From Syngnathus acus (lineage: Eukaryota; Chordata; Actinopteri; Syngnathiformes; Syngnathidae): DNA of 64,000 nt. The stretch covers positions 9,518,786-9,582,785 of the forward strand of contig NC_051100.1 in NCBI RefSeq assembly GCF_901709675.1, read 5' to 3'. Below the pieces are notes generated by a model. It was not told the origin of the DNA. It did no database searches and saw nothing but the letters and a program-made list of their open reading frames with translations. Each line of letters starts with the position of its first letter. The stretch's first letter is position 1. The position numbers were made by a program, and so were the translations under genes. Shown in pieces: positions 14,603 to 50,317 of this stretch.

Positions 14603-17044
14603 AATAACATGTGGATAGTACAAAAAATATAAAAGTTATTTATTTACCCTAAAATATCTAATATGATTTTAAAATATGAGTCACTATTGATTTTGTTATG
14701 GTAGTTGTTTTTACTCTTTGTCGCTCTTTGTGAAGGTAATGAAGATTTCCTGTTCTTGTTTGAGCGTTTAATGTCAAAGCATGCAGGTGAGGTGTTGACT
14801 TCAAGTGCTTTCTTGAAGCCGCCAGCATGTGGGAGACTCAGCATGTGAACCACCTTCAAACATCCCCTGTGGTCTCCTGGGAACAAACCTCACAGAAATC
14901 ACAATACTCAAACATCTTTATACAGGCGATTGCAAAAAAGAATCACTGCATTTTTCAAAAGAATCAAATGGACCTCCGACCCGATTTAATCTGACATGTC
15001 AGAGCCTAGCTTCGGCAGTTCTGTGTTGCACGGCACGTCAACTTGCAAACAGAAAAGTCTGTCTTTTTGCAAGCCTCTGGGGAGAGTTTATAGCATGCAC
15101 CCATTGACACACATAGAGTGTGAATCACACCAAATATGACCCCCATACAAGCATGCCTACTGTAGTCACTGGACTGCAGAAGTCTGGAGGGACTCTGTGT
15201 TTTGTTTCCATCATCAAAGCGATTGGGTTTGGGCTCTCCACCTATCACTCAGCAACGCTCATGGCCACTTGGACCCTGAAATTTTACCCTGGGCTGTTGA
15301 GAGGAGCGGGTGGAGGGGCCAAAGAGACGCACGTCTCCTTGGTCTTGCTCGGCACGGCCGGGGGTCACTCGGCCATTCTTCGGTTGCACAAAAGACTGCT
15401 TCAAGTGCCTCTGTGACAATGGCCCTTAGATCACTGGAGCGTTATGATTACTGGTTAACGTGAATGCACTCCGTATTAATTGAGCCAGACTTAATGTGAA
15501 CTTTTTCGTTTTTGGTTGGCATAGAAACAAGGTAATAATGTCCAGTAACCATGACTAAATGTTCATGGTGCCCTGCATTAATGAGATTTTTTTTTTTTTT
15601 CTTTTTGGCAAGGCACACATGATTAAGTTCGAGGCTCGTGAGAGCAACCTCTCATTTTCAACTGCTTTGCAAACATATTGGCCTTCACAAGCAGTTCAAA
15701 ATGCTCAAATCACACATACACAAAAGGAAAGTCCTTTCGGATTCCTCAAGATGAGAATGTGAGAATGCTGACATACAAGAGCCCAACTAGCCCTGTACTA
15801 TCTCGTTGATCAATATAACATAGTGAGATGAGATTTTATAAGCTCATCATAAAAATAACAATAGTCTAGGATGGATACTATTTTGTCCAGCCAGCATCTT
15901 AGCCAAAATTTAGCTTGTGATAATACCGAGACTCTTTTGTAGTTAACGCAGACCCCCCTCAGTTGCACTTATTGTGAGACTTTCCAGCAGTCCAGCTTCT
16001 TTCAGCACAAGTTGAGTCAGTCAGTGACAGACAGGCACCCTCATGTCAAAACATTGTCTGCTGCTGCCAGTCTGTAGCAACCTCAGACAGCAGGCAGACA
16101 GCCACAGTTACACTCTTACCCTCTGTATCGCTGACATGTGCACTGATTCATCACAGCACATGGTACTTATGGTAGAAATGTAAATAGGAGCCCAGTCATC
16201 ACTTTCATACGTACATGCATGCACTGGCCTGAGTTCTTTTTTTTTTTACACCTCTACAAATTAACGACTTTCAACACATGAGCTTTTTGTGAATGAAGTG
16301 TGACCATTCAAGTCATTGTCACAGCCGGACAAGCTAATGACCTTTAATAGTGACACAGACGAGTGTAGAGTGTAGACCAAGGTTTCTCAAACTGGCGTGT
16401 AAGAGATAATGGCGGCTTTTTTCCCCCCTGCAAAAATTAAAAGTTGCCCGTATCAAATGAGATTGTGTAGGGGTGAGAGAACATTTAAACACGTTTATGA
16501 ACCCTTTGTCTGGCCATGAAAAAAGTAGATAGTTGATGCTTTTCCTCATAGAGCATTTGGGAGAGCATAATCAAGTTTGAATGTGATGGAATTGGAAGTG
16601 TGTAAACAAAGTTTTGAGCTAAAAAAACGACAACAATATTGCAAGTTTATCCTACAATGCTGTATTGCTCTTTGAAAAGGTTCCCTTCCCACTTGTCTTG
16701 TGTGATTATTGGTTTGTTGTCCAATCAAGAAGTGTTATTATTTTTCTTTTCAGCTACCAAAGCCGAGTAAGCGGCGCTTCGTCTATAATCTTTGGAGCCA
16801 AACAGGCATTTTTGAAAATAATTACACACTGCGTTATGTTGAGGTATGTACGACACCCACTCGTGCACTGACTGTGTACTATTTGTCATGCTGTGTGGAA
16901 AATATTGCAGCTACTGACGGATTTACAACTAAATTATGATGCTTTTTAAACTTGCGGGGAAGACAAAGAAAGAGGAGAAACTCCTGTTGCACATGAACTG
17001 TTGACATTCATTAGGTCTTTCCAAACCCAACTAGTGTATAGATT

Positions 17045-17162
17045 ATGTCAAACCCCGTCCCCGCAGGCCTTCATCCTATGTTTTAGATTTCCCTTCTTGT
17101 TGGAGGAGGGAAACATCTAAAACAAGCAGGATAGCAGCCATCGAGAATCGGCGTTTGACAAC
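17045..17162. mobile_element. Palindromic hAT-like MITE
   Basis: The ends ATGTCAAAC and GTTTGACAAC are inverted repeats. The inner arms (TGTTTTAGATTTCCCT against AGGGAAACATCTAAAACA) form a long imperfect hairpin around a loop of about 12 bases. This is the layout of an abundant teleost MITE family whose ends read GTGTCAAA and whose inner arms read GTTTTxGATxTTTCCCT. The same family appears to have seeded the satellite monomers at 50.9-53.0 kb. No transposase is encoded. Confidence 0.65.
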
Positions 17163-17204
17163 TGTGTTCTATTGAATACGCTACAAAGATGATATTTAAT
17201 GTTC

Positions 17205-17500
17205 AAACTGATTAATGTTATTGGGTTTTTTTTTTGCAAATGGTCTCTTATTTTGAATATCATGTCTTTAACGTGTTCCAAAACAAGCTGGGACAAGTGC
17301 AACAAAAGTCAGTAATAATTGAGGAATGCTAAAAAAAAACACCTGTTTGGAGCATTCCATGGGTGAACAGGTTAATTGGAACCTAATGAGTGTCATGATT
17401 GGGTACATAAAGGCTCGACAGGCTCAATTGTTCACAAGGATGTGCTGTGATTTACCACTTTCTGAACAACTGCAGTAAATAAACAGTTTAAGAATAATTT
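17205..17500 (+). mobile_element. Tc1-like transposon relic, 5' portion
   Basis: The sequence resembles the 5' untranslated end of a widespread fish Tc1-family element: a TTTTGCAAAT-containing terminus, a degenerate form of the GTTGGGACAAG block, then GAGGAATGCTAAAAAAA, CACCTGTTTGGAGCATTCCA and GGTGAACAGGTTAATTGGAA. A possible short remnant of transposase-coding sequence (GGGATTTCATCA) follows near 17510. No open transposase frame survives. Identification is by memory of the family; boundaries are approximate. Confidence 0.65.
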
Positions 17501-18414
17501 CTCATATAGGGATTTCATCAGGAGGACTGTGAAGTGACACCAGACACATTAGTTCTATTTTTTTCATAATCTAAAATAACTATGAATTACAACCCATGGT
17601 GAAATCAGTATTGCGTAAGCTTTTGCAGGTCAAAATATCAATAAAAATCGAAATATCTCAAAAAACTGATGCATGACAAAAAAGTGATGTTTTTAAATCA
17701 GCCTACTAAACACACTTAGGGACACATAAATCCATCTCTGATTAAAATTTGCTGTTGGCCTGTGTAATGTACTACCCTAATTAATGTGTGCATGTTTTAA
17801 CACAAACACACACGTGAAAACAATGCATTAGGTTTGCCACTTTAAACTAACAATTCAACATCCTGAGAAAGGATGCTTTTAGCTCCAAGTTTTCTTTCCT
17901 GCCAACATTTGCACTGACATCCTCATCCATCACTCAGCAGGCAAAGCAAACGAACATCATGAAGTTATTTTAAAGAATGCCAACCTTCACTGGTGATTTA
18001 CATCATGTGCTGGAGCCTTTACACTAACAGCCTGAGCACAATGAGGATGGAAACGGGCTCATTAGTTTAGTATTAACAAGGAGGTGACACGCTCCGGTGA
18101 GATGGATTCTCAGCTTTGCCTTGTTTTTTGTAAATGAGTTGTCGCCGCAGCGTTTCTTGTTTGTGATGGTTCTGCTTCTCTGCAGCAGCACAAACTGAAC
18201 ATTGTCTGTGCCTCAGTTGATAATTTAACTGCCTGTGAGTTGACTCAGTAAATATGTTGTGGAAATCAAATAGCAAATTAGTTTCACGGCAACAGTAGGC
18301 ATTCCTCTGACTTGTTACTGTGAGAATGTGAGTCCACATTTTCTTATAAAGTTAATTTTCTTGTCACACATATTATAGGCAAAAGGCACACAATATGACT
18401 GCTTTCACTGTCTA

Positions 18415-18753
18415 CATAGGTGTCAAACTCAAGGCCCGGGGGCCAGATACGGCCCGCCACATCATTTTATGTGGCCCGCAAAGACAAATTTTCCATCAAC
18501 TTTGTGTCATTACTGAAATAAAGAATTGTCTTCACTTTAAAAAAAATAGAGATATTGCTGGTAATTTGTATTACCATTCAACTTTTTAAAATATTTGAAC
18601 AGTTTTTATTACTCTCTGATTTCAAAACTAATTACTCTTCAGTTTGTTTTGTAGCCTATACTGTATATAGAAGACATTGACAATCATAATGACCCTCCGA
18701 GGGAAACTATGACTACGACGCGGCCCGCAACAAAAATGAGTTTGACACCCTTG
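18415..18753 (+). mobile_element. hAT-like non-autonomous element
   Basis: It starts CATAGGTGTCAAACTCA and ends TGAGTTTGACACCCTTG, which are inverted repeats. The inner CGGCCCGCCACATCATTTTA block is typical of this teleost family. The flanks share only GTCTA, short of the 8-bp duplication expected for hAT, so the edges may have decayed. A shorter copy in the opposite orientation lies in jag1 intron 23. Confidence 0.75.
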
Positions 18754-20979
18754 GTCTAATACGATTAAATACAAGGGCAAAACAATTTAATTGGCTTGAC
18801 AGTCAAAGAATGATTCGTTTAAGAATATTTACAACTGACAATGTTTACTCTTTTTAGACTTACTGTATTTGTCAGTGCGTGTGTACACCATCGCAAAGTA
18901 CCGCCATGATAATAAAAGGTGGCCTGTTGTTTATGATGGAATTACAAGCATTTTCTTCTGTGCCATTGTGGCTTTCTATCCGCAACCTTCCCCAAAAATA
19001 ATACGAGTTCAACCTGCTCACTCAACACTGATACGATTAGCCATGAAAACACATTTCAGCAAGCAAATTCCTGTTCTATCTCAAGACTTATTCTTGGTCC
19101 ATGAGCCCACTTTCTATCCATGCGTGGGAGAACCAGCAGATCTTATTTACTTTAGAGAAAATTGAAATGCCTGAGTCGCCTATATTCAAACTGACAGGCC
19201 CATTTGGAAGCAATCTTGAAATGTGTCATGGAAAAACCACGACGTCATGGTGCATAGGACATCAGACGTCGCCAGCATTAATATTTTCCTCGGAGGCTGG
19301 CAGCGATGGTAAATCCGACAGAATTTAAGTGCATGTTCTAGTTCCTCCCTATAAATCACTCTTTTGAGTTTGAAGAGGGAAGACTGATGTTGACACATGT
19401 CTGCATTATCCAAAGTGAACTGTGACCAACAATCAGGGACAAAAGAGAGGAAGACCTCTATCAGTGTCAACTCCTCCAGATAGGAAGTTCGGGTAATTGA
19501 CTGTAGTCACGTTAAGTCAATATCCTGTTTGAAGAGAGCACTGTTCTGATCCACTGAAGCTCAGGGTAACACATGCTGGCCCATCTCACGCAGATGGTGT
19601 GACATCTCTAATCTCCCCGCTTGAACTGCCATCTGAAATATTGTCATATTTGCCTATTGTATTCTGTCGTGTTGCACACAAACACAAACAAGCAAGCACA
19701 CACAAGCAACAGTATACGTTCCTTTATCACATGATCACAAGGTCTTGGTGAATGAAGCGTTGTTGGCTCCTTGGAACTGATGCTCATGATTTGCAGGAAG
19801 GGATAATGTGATTTAGAATTCCCAGCCGGGCCTCCGCCTCCAAAACAGGTTGAAACGCATCTAACCTTTAAAGCTGCAGTGTGTAACTTTTTTTGTGTGT
19901 GTTAGTTTAAAGTCATTTTCTCTCAAGCCACTACATGAGATGACACAACCTAGTTGCTTCTCAAACATATACTCCTTGTTACTTAGCACACGCCCGTGTT
20001 GTGATCATTTGGGCTTGCAAGGGCAAGTTCATATGTATTTTCCAGAAAAAACTTTTTTTAGGGGCGAGAATGGCCTGGTTATACTGCCGCTTCTTTCTTT
20101 GCCTGACTTCCAGCAAAAGTGCCTTCATGTGAACAGTGATTTTCTTAAAATATCATTTGTGTGCACTGCTATTTTGTTTTACTCATGGTGTGGGAAAAGT
20201 GTTTTTTAAAAGCATCCATGTAAGTGTGGACATTGCCAAAATTACATAAATGATGACCCTTTGGGAACAAAAAGGCAAAGACAACTCGAATAAACACCAC
20301 ATGGGTGAGTCACCGGCATCATCCTCACAGCAATTAAATTCACTTTAAATCAACAAACATCTACTCTTTTGGACAAACCCGCTGTCCTGTAGTCCCATCT
20401 TTTCCGACCTTCTGTTTTAGCTGCTCCCTCTATGCATTAACCGCATGACGGTTGTTCACACATACAAACAGTATACGAACAGTTGATTATTTCAAGTTGA
20501 TTCACATATGCCGTTATATACTCTTATCATTTTAGCGTGCTGAAATATTTGTTCAAGCGCTGAACAAAATATCTAATTTGAGCACAGAATGTGTCCAGAC
20601 AGGTCCATAACTATTATGGATCACCATTTGGCAAGCTGAACAGTGACAGAGATACGACTTTCTTATTATTACAACCAGTGATTTTGAAACAGGATGTCAC
20701 ATGAAGTACAGACCGTTATGTAGCTTTGGAGATTAATATTAGTAATTGCTCACTTTGTTTGGAAAAAAACAAGTTGTGAAACCTGACTCATAACCAAAAC
20801 AAGCTGTGGTGGTATGTAGCCCAAATAACATTTGGATAAAAGACAGAATATGGTTTAATTCCGCATCTGTGTCTTTTGGTGAACAAGAGAAGTAATATTG
20901 TTCAAAGTAGGGGGAGGGCAACATTCTCGGTGTACCTAATCCACCAAACTCTTGCTCTGAACCTGAGCAAGAATTCAGA

Positions 20980-21110
20980 CAGGCTTCAATGCTTGGCATG
21001 GCGACGGGACGGATTGCAAAAGGCGGAGGTAATTGGATTGGAATACGCCATTGAGTGTCAGACAACAAAAGAAACCCATCTCCCTCGTGGTTGTTTAGCG
21101 CTTTTGTTGA
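20980..21110. promoter_or_regulatory. Candidate conserved non-coding element
   Basis: Repeat-free, mixed-composition sequence with a TAATTGGATT homeodomain-like core in otherwise AT-rich flank. Constraint is inferred from appearance only; no alignment was possible. Confidence 0.2.
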
Positions 21111-21978
21111 CGACTGGAATGTATTTGCTCATTCACGCGACTCTTCCAAGCTCAGCAAGGAGAGAAGGACAGCAGAGGGCCACCAGGATGGGATCAGTCT
21201 GGTGGTCTCCCCTGCGTGTCCCGGGCCACAGTGCCTGTGTGAGGATGCGTGAACCTCGGAACCCCCCCTCCCACCACCACCCCTTCTCTCCCAAAGCCCA
21301 GGGGTCATTTGTGTGATCATTACCATAATCACATTAAGGCTGCAGGAGATTAGCACCATGGCCTCAGAGGAGAAACCTTACTTGCCACCGTGCTTAACAG
21401 GAGCTTGCCTGCCCTACTGGAAGGAATTAAAAAAAGCAAGGGTAATTCTTTTAGCATTTTAGAACAGAAATCTTTTCTTTTTTTTTCTTTTGTTCTCACA
21501 TGATTTTTTTTCCCCACATTGATCATATCGCTTTATCATTCTAAACTAACCATTACCTCTGGGCAGGTCATGGGGCCATAACACACACCCTAGACACACA
21601 TTCTAGACTCAAATTCGCCTTTTGCCGTCAAGGGAACAAAAAATTCCCCCCAGGGTTAAAAACTTCTCCAATTAACCCGAATTACCCAGACGGAGTTTTT
21701 CAATGAGGCCTGTAACCTGAGATGTCTATCAGCTCAGACGGGCAGTGAGGAAGCGATACCTTTCATCTTGAAGTTCAACCACAGGAAATGTGGCATTTAG
21801 CTATTGACAGCAGTGATTTAAAATGATGGAATGAGCACACTGCTCTTTGAAACACACAAGTTTAAATGAACCTATGCCATGGCCAAAAGGGAACATTTGG
21901 TGTGATTCTTGAAGGCCATCACATAGACAAGATTGTTCTTTTTGCATTGATAACATACTTATAGGGCTTTTTTTCAAC

Positions 21979-22004
21979 TATATATATATACGTATATATA
22001 TATA
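21979..22004. repeat. (TA)n microsatellite
   Basis: TA dinucleotides with a single CG interruption, forming a perfect palindrome. Confidence 0.9.
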
Positions 22005-22442
22005 AATTATTTTATTTAGCTTATCTTTTCATGGCGGTCTTGCCTTTTGAAAAAACGGATCGCATGATGTTTTTATGGAGCTAAAATGCTGAACATTAAA
22101 ACTTTTGAGGACTATAATGCTGGAGGATACAGCACAGCAGTTTATAGCAACCTTTAGCTTTGGGCACTGCAGATCTCTAGTTCAGTATATCACAAAAAAT
22201 CCTCTTTACGTAATTCTTGCCAGTGAATGCTACGAGATGCTGTCGCTGATCTGAAATTTCAAAGTCAACACAACAAGCAATTGCAGTGTTAAAAAAAAGC
22301 ATTTTATTTATTTTAAATGAAAGAATTGAAGTAAAATAAATAAAACAATAATGCAGTTAATTGCATCACAGCATTTTCTTTCCTGCACGCTTTTGCTTAA
22401 TTCTCTCGTATTATTATTTTTATCTGCATGATTAAGTGATAC

Positions 22443-22500
22443 TGTATAATATCAAGAATGTTTTAATATATTGTATAATATCAAGAATGTTTTAATATAT
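22443..22500. repeat. 29-bp tandem duplication
   Basis: Two identical adjacent 29-base copies beginning TGTATAATATCAAG. Their identity suggests a recent local duplication. Confidence 0.9.
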
Positions 22501-22849
22501 TAGTGTGAACATTATTAACACAATAATATGGTACTTGTGATTATATGGATCTTGTGTGGTAGAAATATCCAAAGATGTGTGACTCTCATAAAGAGCAGTA
22601 AAGTGTAATGGTGAAACTCAACATGGTTACTGATTGATACAGTCCGCCACAGCTCCCAACTGTGTTTCCGTTATTTGTGACCCAGTGACTGACCTGTGTA
22701 ATTGCTTCACACAAATCACTAACCACAGGGTAAGAGGAGGTTCCCATCTTCTTGTCTGTATGACCTCCTCCCAAAGATACACCTGGCCTCAATTGCCCTT
22801 CTAAAAAAAAAAAACAGGGCCTCCATCAAAGCATAAATGGACAATATTT

Positions 22850-23125
22850 TTCACCAATTATTTCGGTATTAAACAGTGGTAATTGCCTCCATGTTTGTGC
22901 TTTAAATGTGGAAAATCTTGTGTAGAGCAATGAACATGTGCACCCGGCTTGTTTTTCTCTTGACAAGTTACACATATCTCCAAAGGGCATTCCAGTAAGA
23001 AAATATGCAAGAACTTAGCAGGCCTTCTGATTATTTCATAAATGGAATTTAGTGCATTTATATGGCGAGGATTATTGTCATTTATCGGAAAGCCCTTCAG
23101 CCACTGGCCTTGATGACAATTAATT
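22850..23125. promoter_or_regulatory. Candidate conserved enhancer upstream of jag1
   Basis: About 275 bases free of repeats, 1.6-1.9 kb upstream of the jag1 start codon. It has several homeodomain-like cores (GGTAATTGCC, GACAATTAATTT), a CDX-like TTTATATGG and a TGATGACAA motif. A CATCAAAG TCF/LEF-type site lies just outside, at about 22824. It looks like a vertebrate developmental enhancer, but conservation was not tested. Confidence 0.3.
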
Positions 23126-24527
23126 TGGCAATGCAAGAGCACCGCGCTGAGAAAAAAAAATACTTCAACATGAAAGTCGTAATCTTATGAAAGTAGTACA
23201 TTCGAGAAAAAAATGCAAGCTCTGTAATAATTTTCTGAAAATGAAATTACTCAGAATTTTGTCATATTAATATCAAATTATTAACAGTTGAAGGAATTGT
23301 GCAAATGTTTTTTTGTCCTGTCTGATTTGGATGTCAGTGTGGACAGCCTCCAATACAAGTTACTGTGTTTATAAAGTAGTTCGCAAATAATTTGGGGTTT
23401 GCTTCCTTCCACAATACTGGGGGACTAAATCCATCAATACAGCCATGAATTTTAATACCAAACGCCAAATTTCAATCCAAAAGTCATAAAGCATTAGCTG
23501 CACGTATGTTGTGCAGTTTCTGCTGGAGACCACAGGCCCCAATTTTGTGCCTGGCGCAATATAGCACAAATCACAGTCTAACCTTGGTGTTTTCTTTATT
23601 TTAGTATTGTGGCCAATGGGCACAGGTGGGAGGGGAGCTTGCACTACTATGTGCTGTAGTGAGAGGAAAACCAGCCATATCTAATGAAAGTGGCCCTCAT
23701 TCCCTTTAAATTCAGCGCATGAGAGGTTTACATAGTAAAAGGACTTGATGGAGTCCATTCATTAGATTGGCACGTGCCAATACATTTTAAAAAACTGCAA
23801 CAAGATCTCTTGCGGACGATGTCCGCTGTGGAGTGGGCACTTCGAGAAAGCCTTCAACCCCCGATTGTGCGTCCTTGTGTGAAAGTCTGTCTGCGTGAAC
23901 CTCGATCCAATCCATCAAAATCACATTGCACAGCCTTTGCCACAACTTTGACCTCCTTTTAACTAAATTCTACTTTCAACAAAGTTTTTGCTATGCAGTC
24001 TGCCAAATTCCCAAACACAGCAAACTAGACATGAAAATCAAGATATGACAGTTTTTGTGTAGAGGACAAGTGGCACCTGTCTAAGAAAATAGAAATATGT
24101 TGGCCTTATCTTGAAAAAATTACTTTACTCACCAAACATTTTGAAACTGATTCATTTATTGGTGCGGTTATTTTTTCCTGTTGTAAAAGCAGACGTGCGC
24201 AAATATCTTGGTTACATTATACTTTTATGTGAGACATAATATTGTGCCTTGACTACAAATTTTGCCAGCAGCCTCTGATGGTTCATATAGTTTCATAGTT
24301 GTGGGGTATTGGTTTTGACGCGTCGACCTTGGCGGTTTGTGAGCTGGTCGGCGTAAAGGCGATGGGCGGACCCGGCGTGTCGCTCATGAATATGTGAGGA
24401 CGCGCACACTCACGCACAGACACGCCCTCTCGGCTGAACTTGTGCAGGGCTGCTTCGCTCCTCTCACCAGTTCTCAGTCAAGTCACTCAGTGCGTCAGTC
24501 GGGCAGTCTGCAAACGCGCACCACCGC

Positions 24528-24560
24528 ATGGCTTGTGTTTGCGCCGACTTTCCTCACTAA
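24528..24560 (+). other. Upstream ORF 1 in jag1 5' UTR
   Basis: ATG followed by nine further codons and TAA, ending 188 bases before the jag1 ATG. If the transcript starts upstream of it, it could reduce translation of the main frame. Confidence 0.35.
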
Positions 24561-24670
24561 CAAGTGGAATCTTGTCTCTCCCGACGAGGACGGACGAAAC
24601 ACGGGACACTGCGAGGGAAGAGGATCCAGTGCTCGGCTTGAATCGTGACGTCTTTACTGGCGTGTCGTGC

Positions 24671-24718
24671 ATGTTTAAATCGGAGCGCCGTGGTGCCGAG
24701 TGTCGGCCAGACGAGTAG
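24671..24718 (+). other. Upstream ORF 2 in jag1 5' UTR
   Basis: ATG, 15 codons in total, then TAG at 24716-24718. It ends 30 bases before the jag1 ATG, a spacing that makes re-initiation inefficient in general. Confidence 0.35.
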
Positions 24719-24748
24719 TTCGAGCAGCGGCCACCTCAGTCCGCAGGC

Positions 24749-48921
<24,173 letters not shown>

Positions 48922-49038
48922 CGGACAGCTGTGTTGCTGTGCAACCGAGCCTTAAACGTCTTCGCACCCCGGTGGTGGGTGAACGAGGGGAGCTTTGGCA
49001 TGCCTGGTTGGTAAACTATCATGTCAGTGGTGACCCCG

Positions 49039-49045
49039 CAGTATT
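49039..49045 (+). promoter_or_regulatory. Predicted miR-200b/c/429 site
   Basis: CAGTATT, complementary to miR-200b/c/429 nt 2-8. JAG1 is a reported target of this family. A single 7-mer match, so chance is possible. Confidence 0.35.
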
Positions 49046-49357
49046 TTCCCATTTTGCCCGTGTTAATTTAAGTTTTGACAAGCTGGCTTACACTGGCAGT
49101 GACGGTTGCTTTGGTTGGCTGGAAACACAAAGCACTGGTATACATTTCACTGTAGAATGTTAAGTTTACTCCACTACATTTAAGTCCCACCCCCAGCCTG
49201 TCCCTCCTCCATTTATTTTATTTTATTTTATTTAGTGGACACATGGAATGGGCTCCTGTTGTAATAGTTGTACAATGACTAAAACAACCCTGTTGTATTC
49301 AGCACTAGAGCTAATCATTTTAGTGTGTGTTCTTTGAATTTTTTTGGGGGGGAGAAA

Positions 49358-49364
49358 GTGCCTT
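49358..49364 (+). promoter_or_regulatory. Predicted miR-124 site
   Basis: GTGCCTT, complementary to miR-124 nt 2-8. Jag1 is a reported miR-124 target in mouse neural progenitors. A 7-mer match only. Confidence 0.3.
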
Positions 49365-49821
49365 TTTCAGCTTTAGATTTCGCCACTGTCAAATGAGAAA
49401 AAAAAAGAAAAGAAAAAAAGATCAACTTTATTATTTATTTTTATTTGGGGGGGAGGGAGAGAGGAGGATGGGGTGGGTTTAATGTCAGCAATTGCTGCCA
49501 ATATGAAGAATTTATGTTGATTTAGAACATGTAGATATGTACATTTTCTTTTTTTATTAATCATTGTGTATATGTGATTTATTAATTTAATAATCAAGAG
49601 CCTTAAGATATCATTCCTTTTTATTTATATGTTCTGTCTAGTTTGAAGGTTTTGATAGCTGTGGAAGCTTACCATTTCTTTCAATGACCGTTTTCTTCCA
49701 ATGCGTTCTATAAAGCCAAATGTCAGAAACTACAGGCACTTTTGGCCTAAGACTTATTTTTTACACATTTGACATTTTGTTCATTTGTTGCCAGGACATT
49801 GACTGAAGGCAAGGGCAGATA

Positions 49822-49827
49822 AATAAA
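49822..49827 (+). terminator. jag1: Proximal poly(A) signal of jag1
   Basis: AATAAA followed within about 30 bases by TGCTGTGAGGGATGG, a plausible GU-rich downstream element. Use would give a ~0.9 kb 3' UTR. Confidence 0.4.
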
Positions 49828-50026
49828 GGCTGCTTGCTGTGAGGGATGGACATGGTGGCAGACATATTGCTTGCCATCAGACAGTAAGGGAACAAAAATG
49901 TCCGAACGCAGCCTCAAAAGTTTCACTCTCACATTTCAAAGGCTGTCGAGATCCGGCAACATGACAAGGCAGGTCACATGACTACGTCAAGCAAGGATTC
50001 CCATCCGCATTAGTCAGCATGATATC

Positions 50027-50034
50027 ATAAGCTA
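50027..50034 (+). promoter_or_regulatory. Predicted miR-21 8-mer site
   Basis: ATAAGCTA, a full 8-mer match to the miR-21 seed including the A opposite nt 1. It lies between the proximal and distal poly(A) signals. Confidence 0.4.
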
Positions 50035-50089
50035 GACTGTGAGTACTTGAAGAGTAGATTGGCGATGGGAACACTGTAGAACCACATTA

Positions 50090-50100
50090 AAGACACTGCC
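50090..50100 (+). promoter_or_regulatory. Predicted miR-34/449 site with 11-nt pairing
   Basis: AAGACACTGCC is complementary to miR-34a nt 2-12 without a gap. JAG1 is a well-supported miR-34a target. It sits 56 bases after the miR-21 match. Confidence 0.55.
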
Positions 50101-50311
50101 TCCCTTGACAAAGTTTTTGATTTGATTTGTTTCTGAGCACACTTTTTAATGAGGCTCCTAAGACAAACATGTTAATCTCATTTGTTAACCCTTTTGAGAT
50201 CATGGCAACATTTTTGTCCATTTTTGACTTGTTTGAACTTGAGAACAATGTGTTGATCTGGCAATATATTTTTGAAAGTTGTATTTATTAAATATTTTGT
50301 ATGAAAAGAGA

Positions 50312-50317
50312 ATTAAA
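50312..50317 (+). terminator. jag1: Distal poly(A) signal of jag1
   Basis: ATTAAA in GAGAATTAAAGATG, followed about 25 bases later by GTGTGTGATGAGCGTGAG. Cleavage is expected near 50,335. Confidence 0.6.

Larger units (their letters stand above)
7951..17044. other. 5' flanking non-coding region, middle part
   Basis: No supported gene. The longest open frame (157 codons, - strand, 8115-8588) has no recognisable domain and is treated as chance. The stretch contains simple repeats listed separately. At 13765-13850 three CCAAT/ATTGG boxes lie within about 90 bases (NF-Y-like motifs), of unknown meaning. Confidence 0.55.
18754..24315. other. 5' flanking non-coding region, proximal part
   Basis: No supported gene. 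The 146-codon frame at 20876-21316 has no recognisable domain. In vertebrates JAG1 lies beside a long non-coding interval containing enhancers, so regulatory elements are expected here. The two stretches that look most like conserved elements are listed separately. Confidence 0.55.
24316..24748 (+). promoter_or_regulatory. jag1: CpG-rich promoter and 5' UTR of jag1
   Basis: CpG density rises sharply from about 24,316 compared with the AT-rich flank and stays high to the first exon. A GC box (GGGCGG) is at 24364-24369. No convincing TATA box is visible, as expected for a CpG-island promoter. The transcription start is not determined; the 5' UTR probably begins around 24,400. Two short upstream ORFs are listed separately. 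The main ATG at 24749 has a purine (G) at -3. Confidence 0.6.

Noticed and set aside
21001-24748. RBPJ/CSL (GTGGGAA) sites for Notch feedback at the jag1 promoter
   Set aside because: I looked for clear matches near the promoter and found none worth reporting.
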